64,000 nucleotides of DNA from Ophiobolus disseminans (Eukaryota > Ascomycota > Dothideomycetes > Pleosporales > Phaeosphaeriaceae), in NCBI GenBank assembly GCA_010093685.1, contig MU006244.1, positions 124,001-188,000 on the forward strand, given 5' to 3'. Position 1 is the stretch's first letter. The number at the start of each line of letters is the position of its first letter. This document shows, in pieces, positions 53,905 to 64,000 of this stretch. The position numbers and the translations under genes were made by a program. The notes beneath the pieces are model-generated. The model saw nothing but the letters and a program-made list of their open reading frames with translations, was not told the DNA's origin and made no database searches.

Positions 53905-56900
53905 ATGGCTGATCCTGACGCGCCCGCCCAAAAGAGGCCCCGTTTGGATTCGGTCAATCCTGTGTATAACGGCCACACCTTCCCTCCGCCTCCCCTTCCG
54001 CCTCACGTCCAGCCCGTTCGACCTCTGTCCCATCCCACTCCGGCCCACGCCTCCTCTCCTCCCCCACCTCGACATTATCCATCTCACAGTCTGCCGCCAC
54101 CCAATCAATCATATCAACCCGGACCCTACCCAGGACTACCTCAGCCATCATCGTCGCTTCCCTCTCCGCTTCCGCCCACTGATATTCGCGCCCTTGCGGA
54201 TCCCAGAAACATACGCTCGCCGAGCCAGCGTAATGGCCACTCTGGCCCGCCTCCCGTGACCACCGGCTTCTCTCAGGATACCATCTCGACCTACCGTGCG
54301 CCGCCAACTCCCCAGTCTTCCACCGCACCAGAATCTGTTGACGTCAAGCCGCTGTCCGGAATGGAGCATGGCAGCCATCAGGGTCCCTGGTCGATGAACC
54401 AAGATCACCGACCCAATGGTAGCATGTCTAATGGCTACAATCAAAGTATAAGCCCTCCACATCCCAATAACGCGCCCTATCACCCACCGCCGCCTCAATC
54501 GGCCCAGCAGTATGGCGAGGGAGTGCCCTACGCTCCGAGCCCGTACATGGGCCAGTATTCTGGTCCTAACAATGCCATGCGAAGAAAGCAGGTCCGGGCG
54601 ACGCAAGCATGCAATCACTGTCGTGCGCGCAAGCAGAAATGCGACGAAGCACGTCCCTGTCAATTCTGTAGAGAGAACAGCTTCGACTGCCAGTACAAAG
54701 ATGTTCCTCCTCCGAAGTACGTATCAATCCTGTACAGGATGACAATTGACTAACACATCGCAGACAAGATAGGAGCATGATGCAACTCCAGGACAGCATG
54801 AATAATATTTCTGATGTCCTAAAAGACTTTATTGGGGAGATTGGTGCATGGCGGCAGGACGTCGAAAGTCGACTGCCTCCGAGTCGAGCATTCGGCAATA
54901 CGCCAAATGTTGCTTCGCCAGACGCAGCTTTTGCGCCTCCGCCGAGGGACCCGAGCGCATCAAGAGTACCAACTCCAGCGCAAGGCCGGAACCAACCCCG
55001 TCGGGTTGTTAGTAATCTGAAGATGGAGTCGCCCATGTATCCTTATCCGAACATGTCACCCGTAACCGCGCAAGTGTCGACCCCCATCAAACAGGAAAGC
55101 ATGATGGCTGCGTCTCAGCAGCCTGCGACACCGGCCGATAGCGTGAGGACGGACACAAGCCGTACCTCAAACATCGGACCAAAGGAACGGATAGGTCTTC
55201 AAAGCGACCACACGACACCAGCTCACAAGCTTTTCGAGGAGTGGGGTCTCATGGATACTTTCCCCAATGGCGTGGAGTATCTGCAACGCTTGAAAAGTAA
55301 CGGGCAGGCTCTATCAGACTATCCCATGCAACTGGAGCAAGACAGAGGTCTGCTTCGCGTTTGGGGTTATGGTGAAGGTGCAGATCTCAACGACGGAGCG
55401 CAAGGGCCAGGAAGTCCAGAAAGCAGCAACGACTCAGACGCACCTTCGCCAGCACCGGGCAAAGAAGGTCTATGGGGTCATCCGCCGGTCGACCATTCGA
55501 GTCCACATCCTATGAGCGGCAGTACGCCACGAGACCATTATAACCCTGATCACTCCGTTGGTGGACTGGGCCAAGACGGCAGACCTAATTTCCTGAGCGC
55601 AATGGTGGATAGGCTTCACATGTCCTACATGGAGCATATGCATAGTCTGCATCCGTTTCTCAATCCCAGCAAGCTCCAGAGAATGATTCGAGAGTTCAAG
55701 GAACAATACAGCCCTGACGGTAGAGCTGCAAACGCCGCATCACCAGCAGCCCACCAGCTGAATCCCAGCCTCAAGAGAAAACGATCGACTAGTGCTTTTG
55801 GCGAACCCTACTCACCTAGGGGTGCGATTGAGCGTTCGTTGCGCAACGCTATTGTCTTACTCGTACTTGCTCTTGGCAAAGTATGTTCCTATAAGGAGCA
55901 GTTGCCCAGCCCACAAAGCGATAAGGGTCCTCATTCGAACGGAGGAACCTGGGGATCCTTCAGCTCATTTCCACACAGCAGCTTCCATAGCGATGTTTCG
56001 GATGAGAATCGGCCCAGGAACATTGACATGCTACCTGGAATGGCATATTTTTCATATGCCACCGACATTATCGGAAATCAGCAAGGAGGACATACAGTGG
56101 GACATGCGCAGGCAATGATATTGGCAGCCTTGTACATTGGCCAATTTGCAAGAGTCTTGGAAAGTTGGAGTTGGATCCATAGTGCTTGCAGGGTCACCAT
56201 GGTCTTGATCAAACAGTAAGCATACCCCTGCGCGAATCAATGTACCCAGCTTACATATTGCATAGGGACTACAACAAGCTGCACCGCGAGTTCCACGTTT
56301 CCGGCGAGGCCAAGAGGGTCCTGTCGCCCAAAGAGCGTTACAGGCTCGAGCTTGTCATGCTCGTTTACTGGACTTGCGTTCAGCTAGAGTCGTGCGTCAA
56401 CTCCTCTCTTTGTTCATGTGCTGTGTACTGACTGCATGACTAGTGACATTGTGGCCGAGATGAGTACACTGCCTACAAGCAGTGTTACTATGCATCAGAA
56501 CCATATCATGTATCCGGCAGGTGTTTACGACCATTTCCCCGTCGACGGAAAAGAGCTAGCAGCGTCCATTCCAGAACGAAAGAGACCCGAGGATGATAAA
56601 GACATCATGATTTATTCTAGTCAAATCTGGATGCGGGTCATCCTGAATGAGGCGCATAATGCGCTCTACGGAGCCAGTAAGTCCTCGCCAAGATGTCATC
56701 ATGCATAGTAATAACCAAGCCTAGGTGGTAATAAGAGCTTCGATCAAAGCAACATCAGAGCTGTGGCAGACCACGCGACATCTCACAAGGATATTCTCGA
56801 AAGCTGGAGGCGTGTACTGCCACAATTCCTAGCTTGGAAAGACGGAGATCCTCCAGCCACGGACCTCAACATTGCTCGCCTTCGTGCAAAATACTATGGA

Positions 56901-57470
56901 GGCCTTTACATGATGTTGCGGCCCTACTTGCGGATTGCAACACATGTCATTGAATATCCGCCATCTCATCAAAGCGCTAATCGACAAGCTCATTGGTCCC
57001 ACCACAACTCGCCGGCCGCTACTGGAGAAGCTTCAACTCCTTCATCGAGACAGATGGTCGATCTCTCTGAAACCCAGGAGAAGATTGTCGAGGTCGCTTG
57101 CCAGTGTATTGAGAGCGCCATCCAGAGCACCATTGCATTCGACCGCGTTGGAGCCCCCGACGACAGCCCCTACGAGGATTACAGGAGCACACGTACCACC
57201 AGGCTAGTGTTGACCAACATCTTTGGAACTCTCCACGCTCAATTTGGAAACATGCTTGTCCTTGCAGCTGTGTACAAGTCCAAGCTCTACCCTCATCTTC
57301 CTCCCAACACGTCCCTTACTCCGAAGAATCTTCATGCGTTATTCGAACGCACATTCCAGGTCCTAGAGCAAGTCGCGCCAAACTCGCCAGTCCTTAGAGT
57401 CGATCTCGACATCTTGAACAACGTGCGCTCTCAGCTCGACGGCTTACCGCCTCGCATTCCTAGACCGTAG
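53905..57470 (+). CDS. Large Zn2Cys6 transcription factor with fungal-specific TF domain
   Basis: Five exons (53905-54716, 54764-56215, 56266-56391, 56444-56676, 56725-57470) give 1122 aa. Residues 1-225 are Pro/Ser/Gln-rich and disordered. The zinc cluster is C236-x2-C-x6-C-x5-C-x2-C-x6-C262 (ACNHCRARKQKCDEARPCQFCRENSFDC), unusually far from the N-terminus, preceded by RRKQVRATQ and followed by QYKDVPPPKQDRSMMQLQDSMNNISDVLKDFI, a dimerisation-type coiled coil. The fungal TF domain covers about 560-900 (MEHMHSLHPFLNPSKLQRMI, ILAALYIGQFARVLESWSWIHSACRVTMVLI). The pattern is strongly conserved in my memory of ascomycete genomes, but I cannot name a characterised orthologue. It sits between two very large gene-free blocks. 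Confidence 0.93.
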
Positions 57471-60400
57471 TCTCGTCCGTTTTTACCGGACCAATATCAG
57501 CTCACACTATTCTCTTTTCGTCATATCCAGCATACATTTTGGCGCAACATTTGGCTTTTGGTTTTCTCTCCTTGGACCTTATTCTGGCATTTGCATCCAA
57601 TCAACGCACATACCATCACATCATTGGGCGGCTAGCGCTGAAACATATTTCCCGCATAACTTTCCATTGTAAACGTTTACGACAGACTGCATGCGCAAGC
57701 ATCCCTGGGCGGACTTTTGACACTTTTTTTGCGCGTTACCGAATCGAATCGCGAGTACGTTGTTCTGCAGTATTCTATACCCTGTAGCCGATCCCCCATG
57801 TGGCGATGGCGGCGAGTAGTGGTAGTGGTGGTGGCCATTTTTTTACCCTTGGTTTCGGGTTCGCATTTTGATTTCCTACGACTACGACTATTTGGTAATG
57901 GTCCCGCGAACGGCTTTTGCTTTTGCGCAACTTTCGGTTTTCCTAGGCAGAAGTGCTAGCTAGCCTTCTTTTCACGGCCGTTTCTCGGTGCCACTTTTAC
58001 GGTGAGACGTCTTGGACCAACGGTGAAGGATTCGTATGGTTCGCTGTGAATCAAAGGCGGCCCTGCTGTATGTGTTCATGTGAGGCGAAGTTGCGGAATC
58101 AAAGTTTGCGATTACGAGAAAAGACATGAGAGGGAGTGTGATGTTTGGGTGTCATTGGAAGGGAAAGATATCCCGTGCTGAGCGCACATTGGACTATCAA
58201 AATTAAACGCAATGGCAAAGTTCCGAATCTGCCAGCCTCTGCATTCATGCAACGTGCGTCGTATCACATTTTGCGTCTAATCTACCATATTCAAGTCACA
58301 TTGACTGCAACCAAGGCTTGGCGATCTCCACCATCTAGTCCGCCATCATCGGAACGCTCAGTCCTCCTGCACGCATATTCACATGTAGACAAATTTAACA
58401 GGACGATCTTCATCGTGCGCGCGCTCATCTCCTTCACAAGGCCGCTCTGGACCCCAAAGCAGCACAGCCCAACCTAAACGTCGATCACGTCCCCCACGCC
58501 AGGAAGGTGAGGAGGATCACCACGGGAGCGCAACAGTTCCTGAACCGAGGAAAAAGGAAACGCCAGGCGCCTACCGGGCCTCGCGCTAATCAGGGCGGCT
58601 TCTTCCGATCCCGGCTGTAATTGCACTTTGTCGGAACACACCAAGCTTTTTGGTGTAGCGATGCGTGCGCCCATTCAACCACATCGTGAGGTGTGGACGT
58701 CGGCCGTATCATTGCGATGATGCCATTTTTCATGCCCAGTCGATGGAGGCTGAAAGCCACGTGCGTCAAGCACAGCGACGACCGCACGAAAGCAAGGGGA
58801 CGAATGTTCGAGGGAAGGTCGTAGCGTGTTGATTAGTAAAGACACAACAAACGAGGCTGACATGGCCAACCTTTCCGATCTGGCCTCGTCGATCATAGCG
58901 ATGCGAATCCGAACAAAAGGCCATGTAACATCGCAGCGCCTTCTCCAAAAAGAATGCGCACAATGTCGATCGTTCGACGAAATCAGTATGACGTTGACAG
59001 CGCCGATGCTGCGCGCCCCCTCGCTCCTACGATCTATAGGGAAAACTAACCAAAAGATGGATCGTTGACAGCCGCACAAGCTCGTATCCCGGGCCTCTGC
59101 GGCGAAAGAAACTTTGGTAATCAGTCGTCGCTACTAGCGCCGACGTTGGCCGCCGCTCCTTGTCCCTGGAACATTACTTGCTTCGAGAACAAATGGTGAG
59201 GCACGGAGGACGCTCCGAATGGTGGAGTCTTTTTTGCTTTTGAGCCAGCCAAAGCTGGGGTATGTCGGAAGCTGAGACGCCACAAACGCTGGGTGGTGGG
59301 CTGTTTGCTTTTTTACTTTTTGGCCAGGATGGTGGTCTGATTGGTACTGTTTGTGATGAACTATACTCCTGGGATAGTCATGTTGCTATACTTTGGCACA
59401 CGTAATAACGACATGGGGCGTTGATTGAGGGCTGAGTACCACGTGGTCGCTCGTGGAAATCTTATTCTCAGTACGTTGACGATATGACCAAGGATATTTC
59501 CACTATCGCCGTCAGTCTTGGGCGGAAAAAATGTCCGTGACTGCGTCCCATGTACCATATACTTCCTAAAAGGGCAGCGTCGCTATACAAATCGGGATAG
59601 CGACCGCCCAGGGCTTTTCTGCATTCTGACTGACATCTGATCGCTTAGCGAAGCCTCTGGGGAGCACAGAAACAGCATGAGGGCAGTGCTGGATAAATCT
59701 CCATGTGCCCGCGCGTTGCGCGCTTCACTTGTCGTCCCGTCCGCCGCCAGGTCACATTGTCGCGGTGGTGGCCATGCATCCAGCGCACCACATGCGGACA
59801 CAGCTCTTCAAGACGAGAAGCCACATCCTACCTCTTCCCGTGTCGCACGTAGAGTCTAGAGTCCGGGAGTGCCACGGCTCCGCGCTCCAGCCGAATAGGG
59901 TGGTATGGTTGAACCCACGGGCACACGAGCTGACAGCGAATGTACCACAGATCTGTGAGGTGCCACACCTCCATTTCGATCTGCCAATCTGGCGTTGCGT
60001 TCCTCACCGATCAGCTGTCGCGTCGGCTAGAGGCACGTCCCGTAGGGCACAGGCTGTAGCCAACCAACAAACAAGATGCAAGACGCGCTCTGCAACGCGA
60101 CAAGGCGAACTGGATGTGCGCTTGGCACCTGACTTTTGTGCGCTTGGCTGCATGCATATGCTGCAACTCTGTAAGATCTTATCTCGTTTCCCTTTGGAGT
60201 CGCCTGCATGCAGGCAGGAGAATTTCTCCGGAAGTTTTCCCGTTTCAAGGCTGCAGGGTTTCGGGTTGGTGGCGTAGAGGGGGCCGCTACCCCCTGACCC
60301 CGAATTCGAAACCCAGGACATCAGATGTGGAGGCTGGGATTAGAATAGCCAGGGAACTGCACAGTCGTGGGCTGCAACATTGGGAATTTGGAACACTCGA

Positions 60401-62394
60401 GTCGCTTGGTCGGCTTTCGTGACCGGTTGGTCGCTGACATTCGTCCATGGTTACCCCAGACAGATATCTGCGCGTGGGCGTCCTGCAAGCTAGCGGGTAG
60501 TGGTGAAGTCGTTCGAGAGGTGGGACGATAAATCTTACGAGTTCGCGCTCAAAGGTCATGCACGTTGTTGACCGTTTTGAAGTAAGTTTCTACGCGCAAG
60601 AAATCAGTTCATGTTTTGCAAGCGACGCAGTATTACATTCCAAACTTCTCCTCAGCTCCGTGCGATCTCGATCGAACTCGCTCAGGTGTTTCTAGCGACG
60701 TCAGGCTGTAAAATGCCTCATTCAACCCTGGAACTGCCAGAAGGCCTGGACTGACAAGTGTCAAAGTCGGCTGATGCACTGAGTCGTTACAAGAGATAGC
60801 ACGCCGTTGAGATGTCAAACCACAGGTCTGGGTTCGTTGGGCGCTGAAGATCCTAGCACGCAAGCGAAGCCCGTGGGAGCAAGAATCTAGGACTTTAGAG
60901 ACATCGGCACTCTAGGCGTCGGACCTTTTTGCAGGTCATGACACCAACATGACGAGCATAAAGCAATGTCTTGAGCAGAGTCCGTGAGCACCGGATGTCT
61001 TGCATGAGCGAAGCCCAACCGACGCGACTCGAGCACCGGACCTTGATGAGATGGGGAAGAGATCGCGAATCGCGACTTCAAAGGCCTGTACCCCTCACTC
61101 TTGAGACGTGAACAACTTCGCTTCGTGCAAGCGGGTGGAGTTAGGGATGATGTACAGTGTATTGATGCCCAACCCCTGAATTAGTCTTTTGGATGCCCAA
61201 CCACCAGACCAGGGAACGACCGAGTTGCTAACTCATCAGAGCAGTCCTCGCCCGTACGGCTAGATATGACTCGAAATGCTGTATCAACGAGCCGTGTCGG
61301 ATGTAGGGGTCTTCCGATGGTTACGGTCTTGTGGTCTGCTTGTTAGTAATCATTGGCAGAGACTTGTTCGCGCGGCGATCGAGACAGTCGGTGTATGTAA
61401 AGGTTTGATATGAGCTTGAAACCTCAGGCTACTAGATCTTGATTTGAGGTATTGTCGAGGGTTAAACATGTTGGCCGGATGCTCGGCCACTCAATGCTGA
61501 GACGATCGTGAAGACTATGGTAGATCTTCACTGAGATGCGAGACAGTACCCGATGAATTGTAACATGAACTCATGGGCAGAAGGTGTTCAGACGCGCCTG
61601 ATTTGTGTGGTAGAAGAGATGGAGCACAATGGGACAATTAGTGTAGATGAGTTGTTCTTTTCCTGCCCAGATGATCAGTTTCTCCACGTCGCCATCGCAA
61701 CTTCCTTGAGAGGGATCTGCGAAGGTGCAATATACACATTGTCGAATTACTGGCGTATCCTCTTGATCCTTCCATTTATGTCCCATGTTCAATCACTCAG
61801 TGCAATTTTTTTCACTTCATCCATGACCCCTTTTCCCCATCTGACCTCACTTTTGATGTCTCTCTACCCAACCAAGTCCGGCCATATCTTCAACTTCGAA
61901 CAAAGCGGAGGATACAAGCCATGGAGAGGAATCATCTGTTGATATTCATCAGGGAGAACCTCGAGTGCAGATACTCAGCAAATAGTAGTCATCGACAACC
62001 AAGACAGGCAACCTCGGGTCGTGTTGCTCCTTCTTCAATCGCAAAGCTCCAAACACAGTTCTTCCCTCGCTGACACATGCAAGAGCACTTCGACCCTCTC
62101 CGCAGAACCAACCACATGGCGGTCTCAGTGCGGTCGCGCAAACACCTCACCGTACGACGGTGACTCCACGAGCCATGACTGCCTAGCGGCTCAATCTTCC
62201 TCTTTGATAGGTACATCTTGGAATGAGACACAAGACTCAATCTACGAGGTGAAGTCAGCGAGCGTAGTCACTTCTCTATTACTCTCACCACCCATCCTCA
62301 TCGACCTCGTCGTCCTGAGACCCGGATTCTTCTTTGCTCTTTTGTACTGCAGTCACTCATTTGCACACGCCCACAGCACCACATTCACGAGACA
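57471..62394. other. 4.9-kb gene-free block
   Basis: I could not support a protein gene here. Open frames reach 190 codons (59705-60277, plus) without recognisable sequence. A nested hairpin lies at 60256-60314. The right 400 bp are the leader of the RapZ-C gene. An undetected gene with many small exons, or non-coding RNAs, cannot be excluded. Confidence 0.45.
60256..60314. other. 59-nt nested hairpin, tRNA-like fragment
   Basis: The outer arms GGGTTTCG (60256-60263) and CGAAACCC (60307-60314) pair perfectly over 8 bp. An inner stem AGGGGG/CCCCCT (60278-60283, 60290-60295) encloses a 6-nt loop. TGGCGTAGAGG resembles a pol III A box and AATTCGAAACC weakly a B box. It is too short for a full cloverleaf. 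Confidence 0.35.
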
Positions 62395-63424
62395 ATGTTC
62401 CACCATCCCAACTGCCCTTTCTACCGCCAGCCCCAACAATGCCAGCAATGCATCTTCGCAGGCCAACTCATGCAGCCGCTTCAACAACACAATAATGCTG
62501 TGTTCACATACACACCTCTCCAACCCTCACACTCAACACAATTCTCCCCTCCACCATACTACCCCATCGACCCCACCCGCCTCCTCCAGCAAGGCTTCTC
62601 CCGCGTCGTAGACCGCATCGACCAATTCGCAGACCACCGCGTACACTTCGACCCGCCCCACCGCACCGGCAAGCGCAACGCCTTCCTCTGCGCAGACGGT
62701 ACATACGATAATGTCGTCCACGAGCGCTCCCGCACAAATCGCCACTCACTGCCCTCACCGCCAGCGGGCGTCGTCATTCAAACACTCCCGCCGCAACCCG
62801 TCCTGCGCTCCATCATGCGCCCCGTCGCAAAGGTCATCCGAGACTTACCTTCGCATGACCTCAGGCCCGTACAGCCGACGATATACATCATGACGTTTGC
62901 GGCGGACACGGTGCCGAATCGGAGCAGGAATGTGGAGAAATTGCTTGGGGGGCAGATTCCGAAGCGTATGTACTTCACCTTCCCATGTACACTACACCGG
63001 TCCATATTCAGACACAACAGCATACTAACACCACAACAACACAGGTTCTCCCCCAATCCCCCACCTCTACACAATCGACGCCCGCCCCTTCACCCCTCCC
63101 CCACCCCGCATCTGCGAGCGCTATTCGGGCATTAGCCCCGTGGTTCAAGACATCGTCATGCAAGACCCCGCCGCGCGCAAAGCAGTTAACAACGCCGTGG
63201 CCGAGCTGCTCGCGTTCGGGCTATCGGAGCGGAGCAAGGCGGGCGGCAGGAAAGAAGTCAGCATGAGCGTGTGCTGCCATATGGGTACGCATCGGAGCGT
63301 CGCGATAGGGGAGAGGATTGCGCAGGGCGTGAAGGCCGAGGTGGGCAGGTTGGAAGTGCGGGAGGGGGTGAAGGTTGTGGTGAGGCATGTGCATCGGATC
63401 AAGGGGCGGGGGGATCCTTTTTGA
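62395..63424 (+). CDS. RapZ C-terminal-domain-like protein
   Basis: Exons 62395-62965 and 63045-63424 give 316 aa. The N-terminal 150 residues are Pro/Gln/His-rich and not conserved in appearance. The C-half (from about 165) matches the RapZ C-terminal domain: PTIYIMTFAADTVPNRSRNVEKLLGG, PIPHLYTIDARPFTPPPPRICERYSGISPVVQDIVMQDPAARKAVNNAVAELLAFG, and SMSVCCHMGTHRSVAIGERIAQGVKAEV, where the GTHRSVAIGERIA loop corresponds to the bacterial GGxHRSV-x-x-AE. In bacteria this domain binds small RNA and a sugar metabolite. The fungal version lacks the N-terminal P-loop kinase domain. The role in fungi is unknown. The intron falls inside the domain. Confidence 0.8.
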
Positions 63425-63668
63425 GGGGCTGTGGGAGGTTGTTAGATGGAGTTGTGGGTGGGTTGCTTTTGGATGGGATACACGGGATGCGACGGATAAC
63501 TGGAGCAGATGATACCCTATTTGACTTTGAACTCGACATGAAAATTGAAAAATCCTTGATATTGTTCTACATGGAAAAAGCGCACGGAAACCCACCCTGA
63601 CTCCGACGCGACTTTTTAAGGGAAAGCAAGCAATTGTTTCGCACCTCGCTGTATACACGCTTCTTCCT

Positions 63669-64000
63669 TTACGCCTTCTTGGACTTGCCAATGCTGGTAT
63701 CGATGCTGCCCAATACCCAGATGCTCGCGAAAAGAGCAAACATCCCCAGTGTGATGACGACTGGCTTCCTGTATCCTGCAGTCCACGGGTAGTCGTATGT
63801 AACAATCAGGTCGCGATCTCTGAACTCGTCGACGAGGTTGATAGCAGTCAGGCTAAGCGTCGTGCGTCCAAGAGTATCCATGAAAGTCTTGTGGAGGCTG
63901 GTCGAGTTTTCTACGATCGGGACGGTGGTCGAGAACTTGACGTTCGTCGCGCCCTCGGGCAGGATAACGCGGAGGTTGACGCGGCCGTATGAGATGCCTT
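63669..64000 (-). CDS. OST1: OST1 (ribophorin I), C-terminal part, cut by the window edge
   Basis: The frame is open from the right edge to a stop at 63669 and gives about 110 C-terminal residues. They match subunit 1 of the oligosaccharyltransferase, which transfers N-glycans to nascent proteins in the ER lumen. The visible part reads GISYGRVNLRVILPEGATNVKFSTTVPI, MDTLGRTTLSLTAINLVDEFRDRDLIVTYDYPWTAGYRKPVVI, then one transmembrane helix (TLGMFALFASIWVLGSID) and a lysine-rich cytosolic end, TSIGKSKKA. The KKxx-like tail fits ER residence. The start lies outside the window. It converges on the RapZ-C gene, 244 bp between stops. Confidence 0.9.
   Translation of the reverse strand, partial: GISYGRVNLRVILPEGATNVKFSTTVPIVENSTSLHKTFMDTLGRTTLSLTAINLVDEFRDRDLIVTYDYPWTAGYRKPVVITLGMFALFASIWVLGSIDTSIGKSKKA

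Noticed and set aside
59705..60277. 190-codon plus-strand frame in the gene-free block
   Set aside because: No motif or conserved-looking stretch. A minus-strand frame of 105 codons overlaps its right-hand half.
1..64000. tRNA genes and CRISPR arrays
   Set aside because: I found no canonical B box with a foldable cloverleaf and no regularly spaced repeats. The closest is the 59-nt hairpin at 60256. tRNAscan-SE would settle the tRNA question.

Overview
The window is nuclear DNA of a filamentous ascomycete (Pezizomycotina). Evidence: spliced genes with short introns of about 45-75 nt, GT-AG ends and CTRAY-like branch sites; two fungal Zn2Cys6 regulators; an alternative oxidase; a peroxisomal alcohol oxidase; and a full-length FREQUENCY clock protein. 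A frq gene argues against Eurotiales. Gene order and style suggest Dothideomycetes, but that is a guess. I support 28 protein genes, one running off the right edge. I found no convincing tRNA, rRNA, CRISPR array or intact transposon.

Layout. 0-13 kb is gene-dense: a BLI-3-like flavin/PLP-oxidase-fold protein, a GST fused to a CmcJ/AsaB-like oxygenase, BFR1, uroporphyrinogen-III synthase, a conserved unknown protein, a BTB protein and a MYST acetyltransferase. 14-17 kb has a GPI-type wall protein, CutC and a small VOC protein. 17-24 kb has alcohol oxidase, alternative oxidase and acylphosphatase. 24-31 kb has a conserved unknown protein, a Zn2Cys6 factor and an alternative NADH dehydrogenase. 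31.6-40 kb has frq with a 1.8 kb upstream region rich in GATC motifs, then COQ9 and CMR1. 40-44 kb has a small secreted protein, a DUF167 protein and arginase. 43.8-47.7 kb is gene-poor with one possible small secreted protein. 47.7-50.6 kb has a CinA-type amidase and a P450. A large Zn2Cys6 regulator at 53.9-57.5 kb lies between gene-free blocks of 3.3 and 4.9 kb. A RapZ-C-like protein and the 3' end of OST1 close the window.

Themes. Three genes concern ubiquinone: NDE-type NADH dehydrogenase reduces it, alternative oxidase oxidises ubiquinol, and COQ9 helps make it. Together they define the non-proton-pumping respiratory bypass, though they are not contiguous. Two genes (bli-3-like and frq) belong to families tied to blue light and the clock in Neurospora. 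This is not a biosynthetic cluster; most genes are housekeeping.

The most unusual observations are the GST-CmcJ fusion with an apparent GT-GG intron, the candidate White-Collar-type sites upstream of frq, unusual introns in the alternative oxidase, arginase and CinA genes, and a 59-nt nested hairpin in the large gene-free block. Exon coordinates were worked out by hand from splice signals and reading-frame continuity; most could be off by a few bases only where noted.
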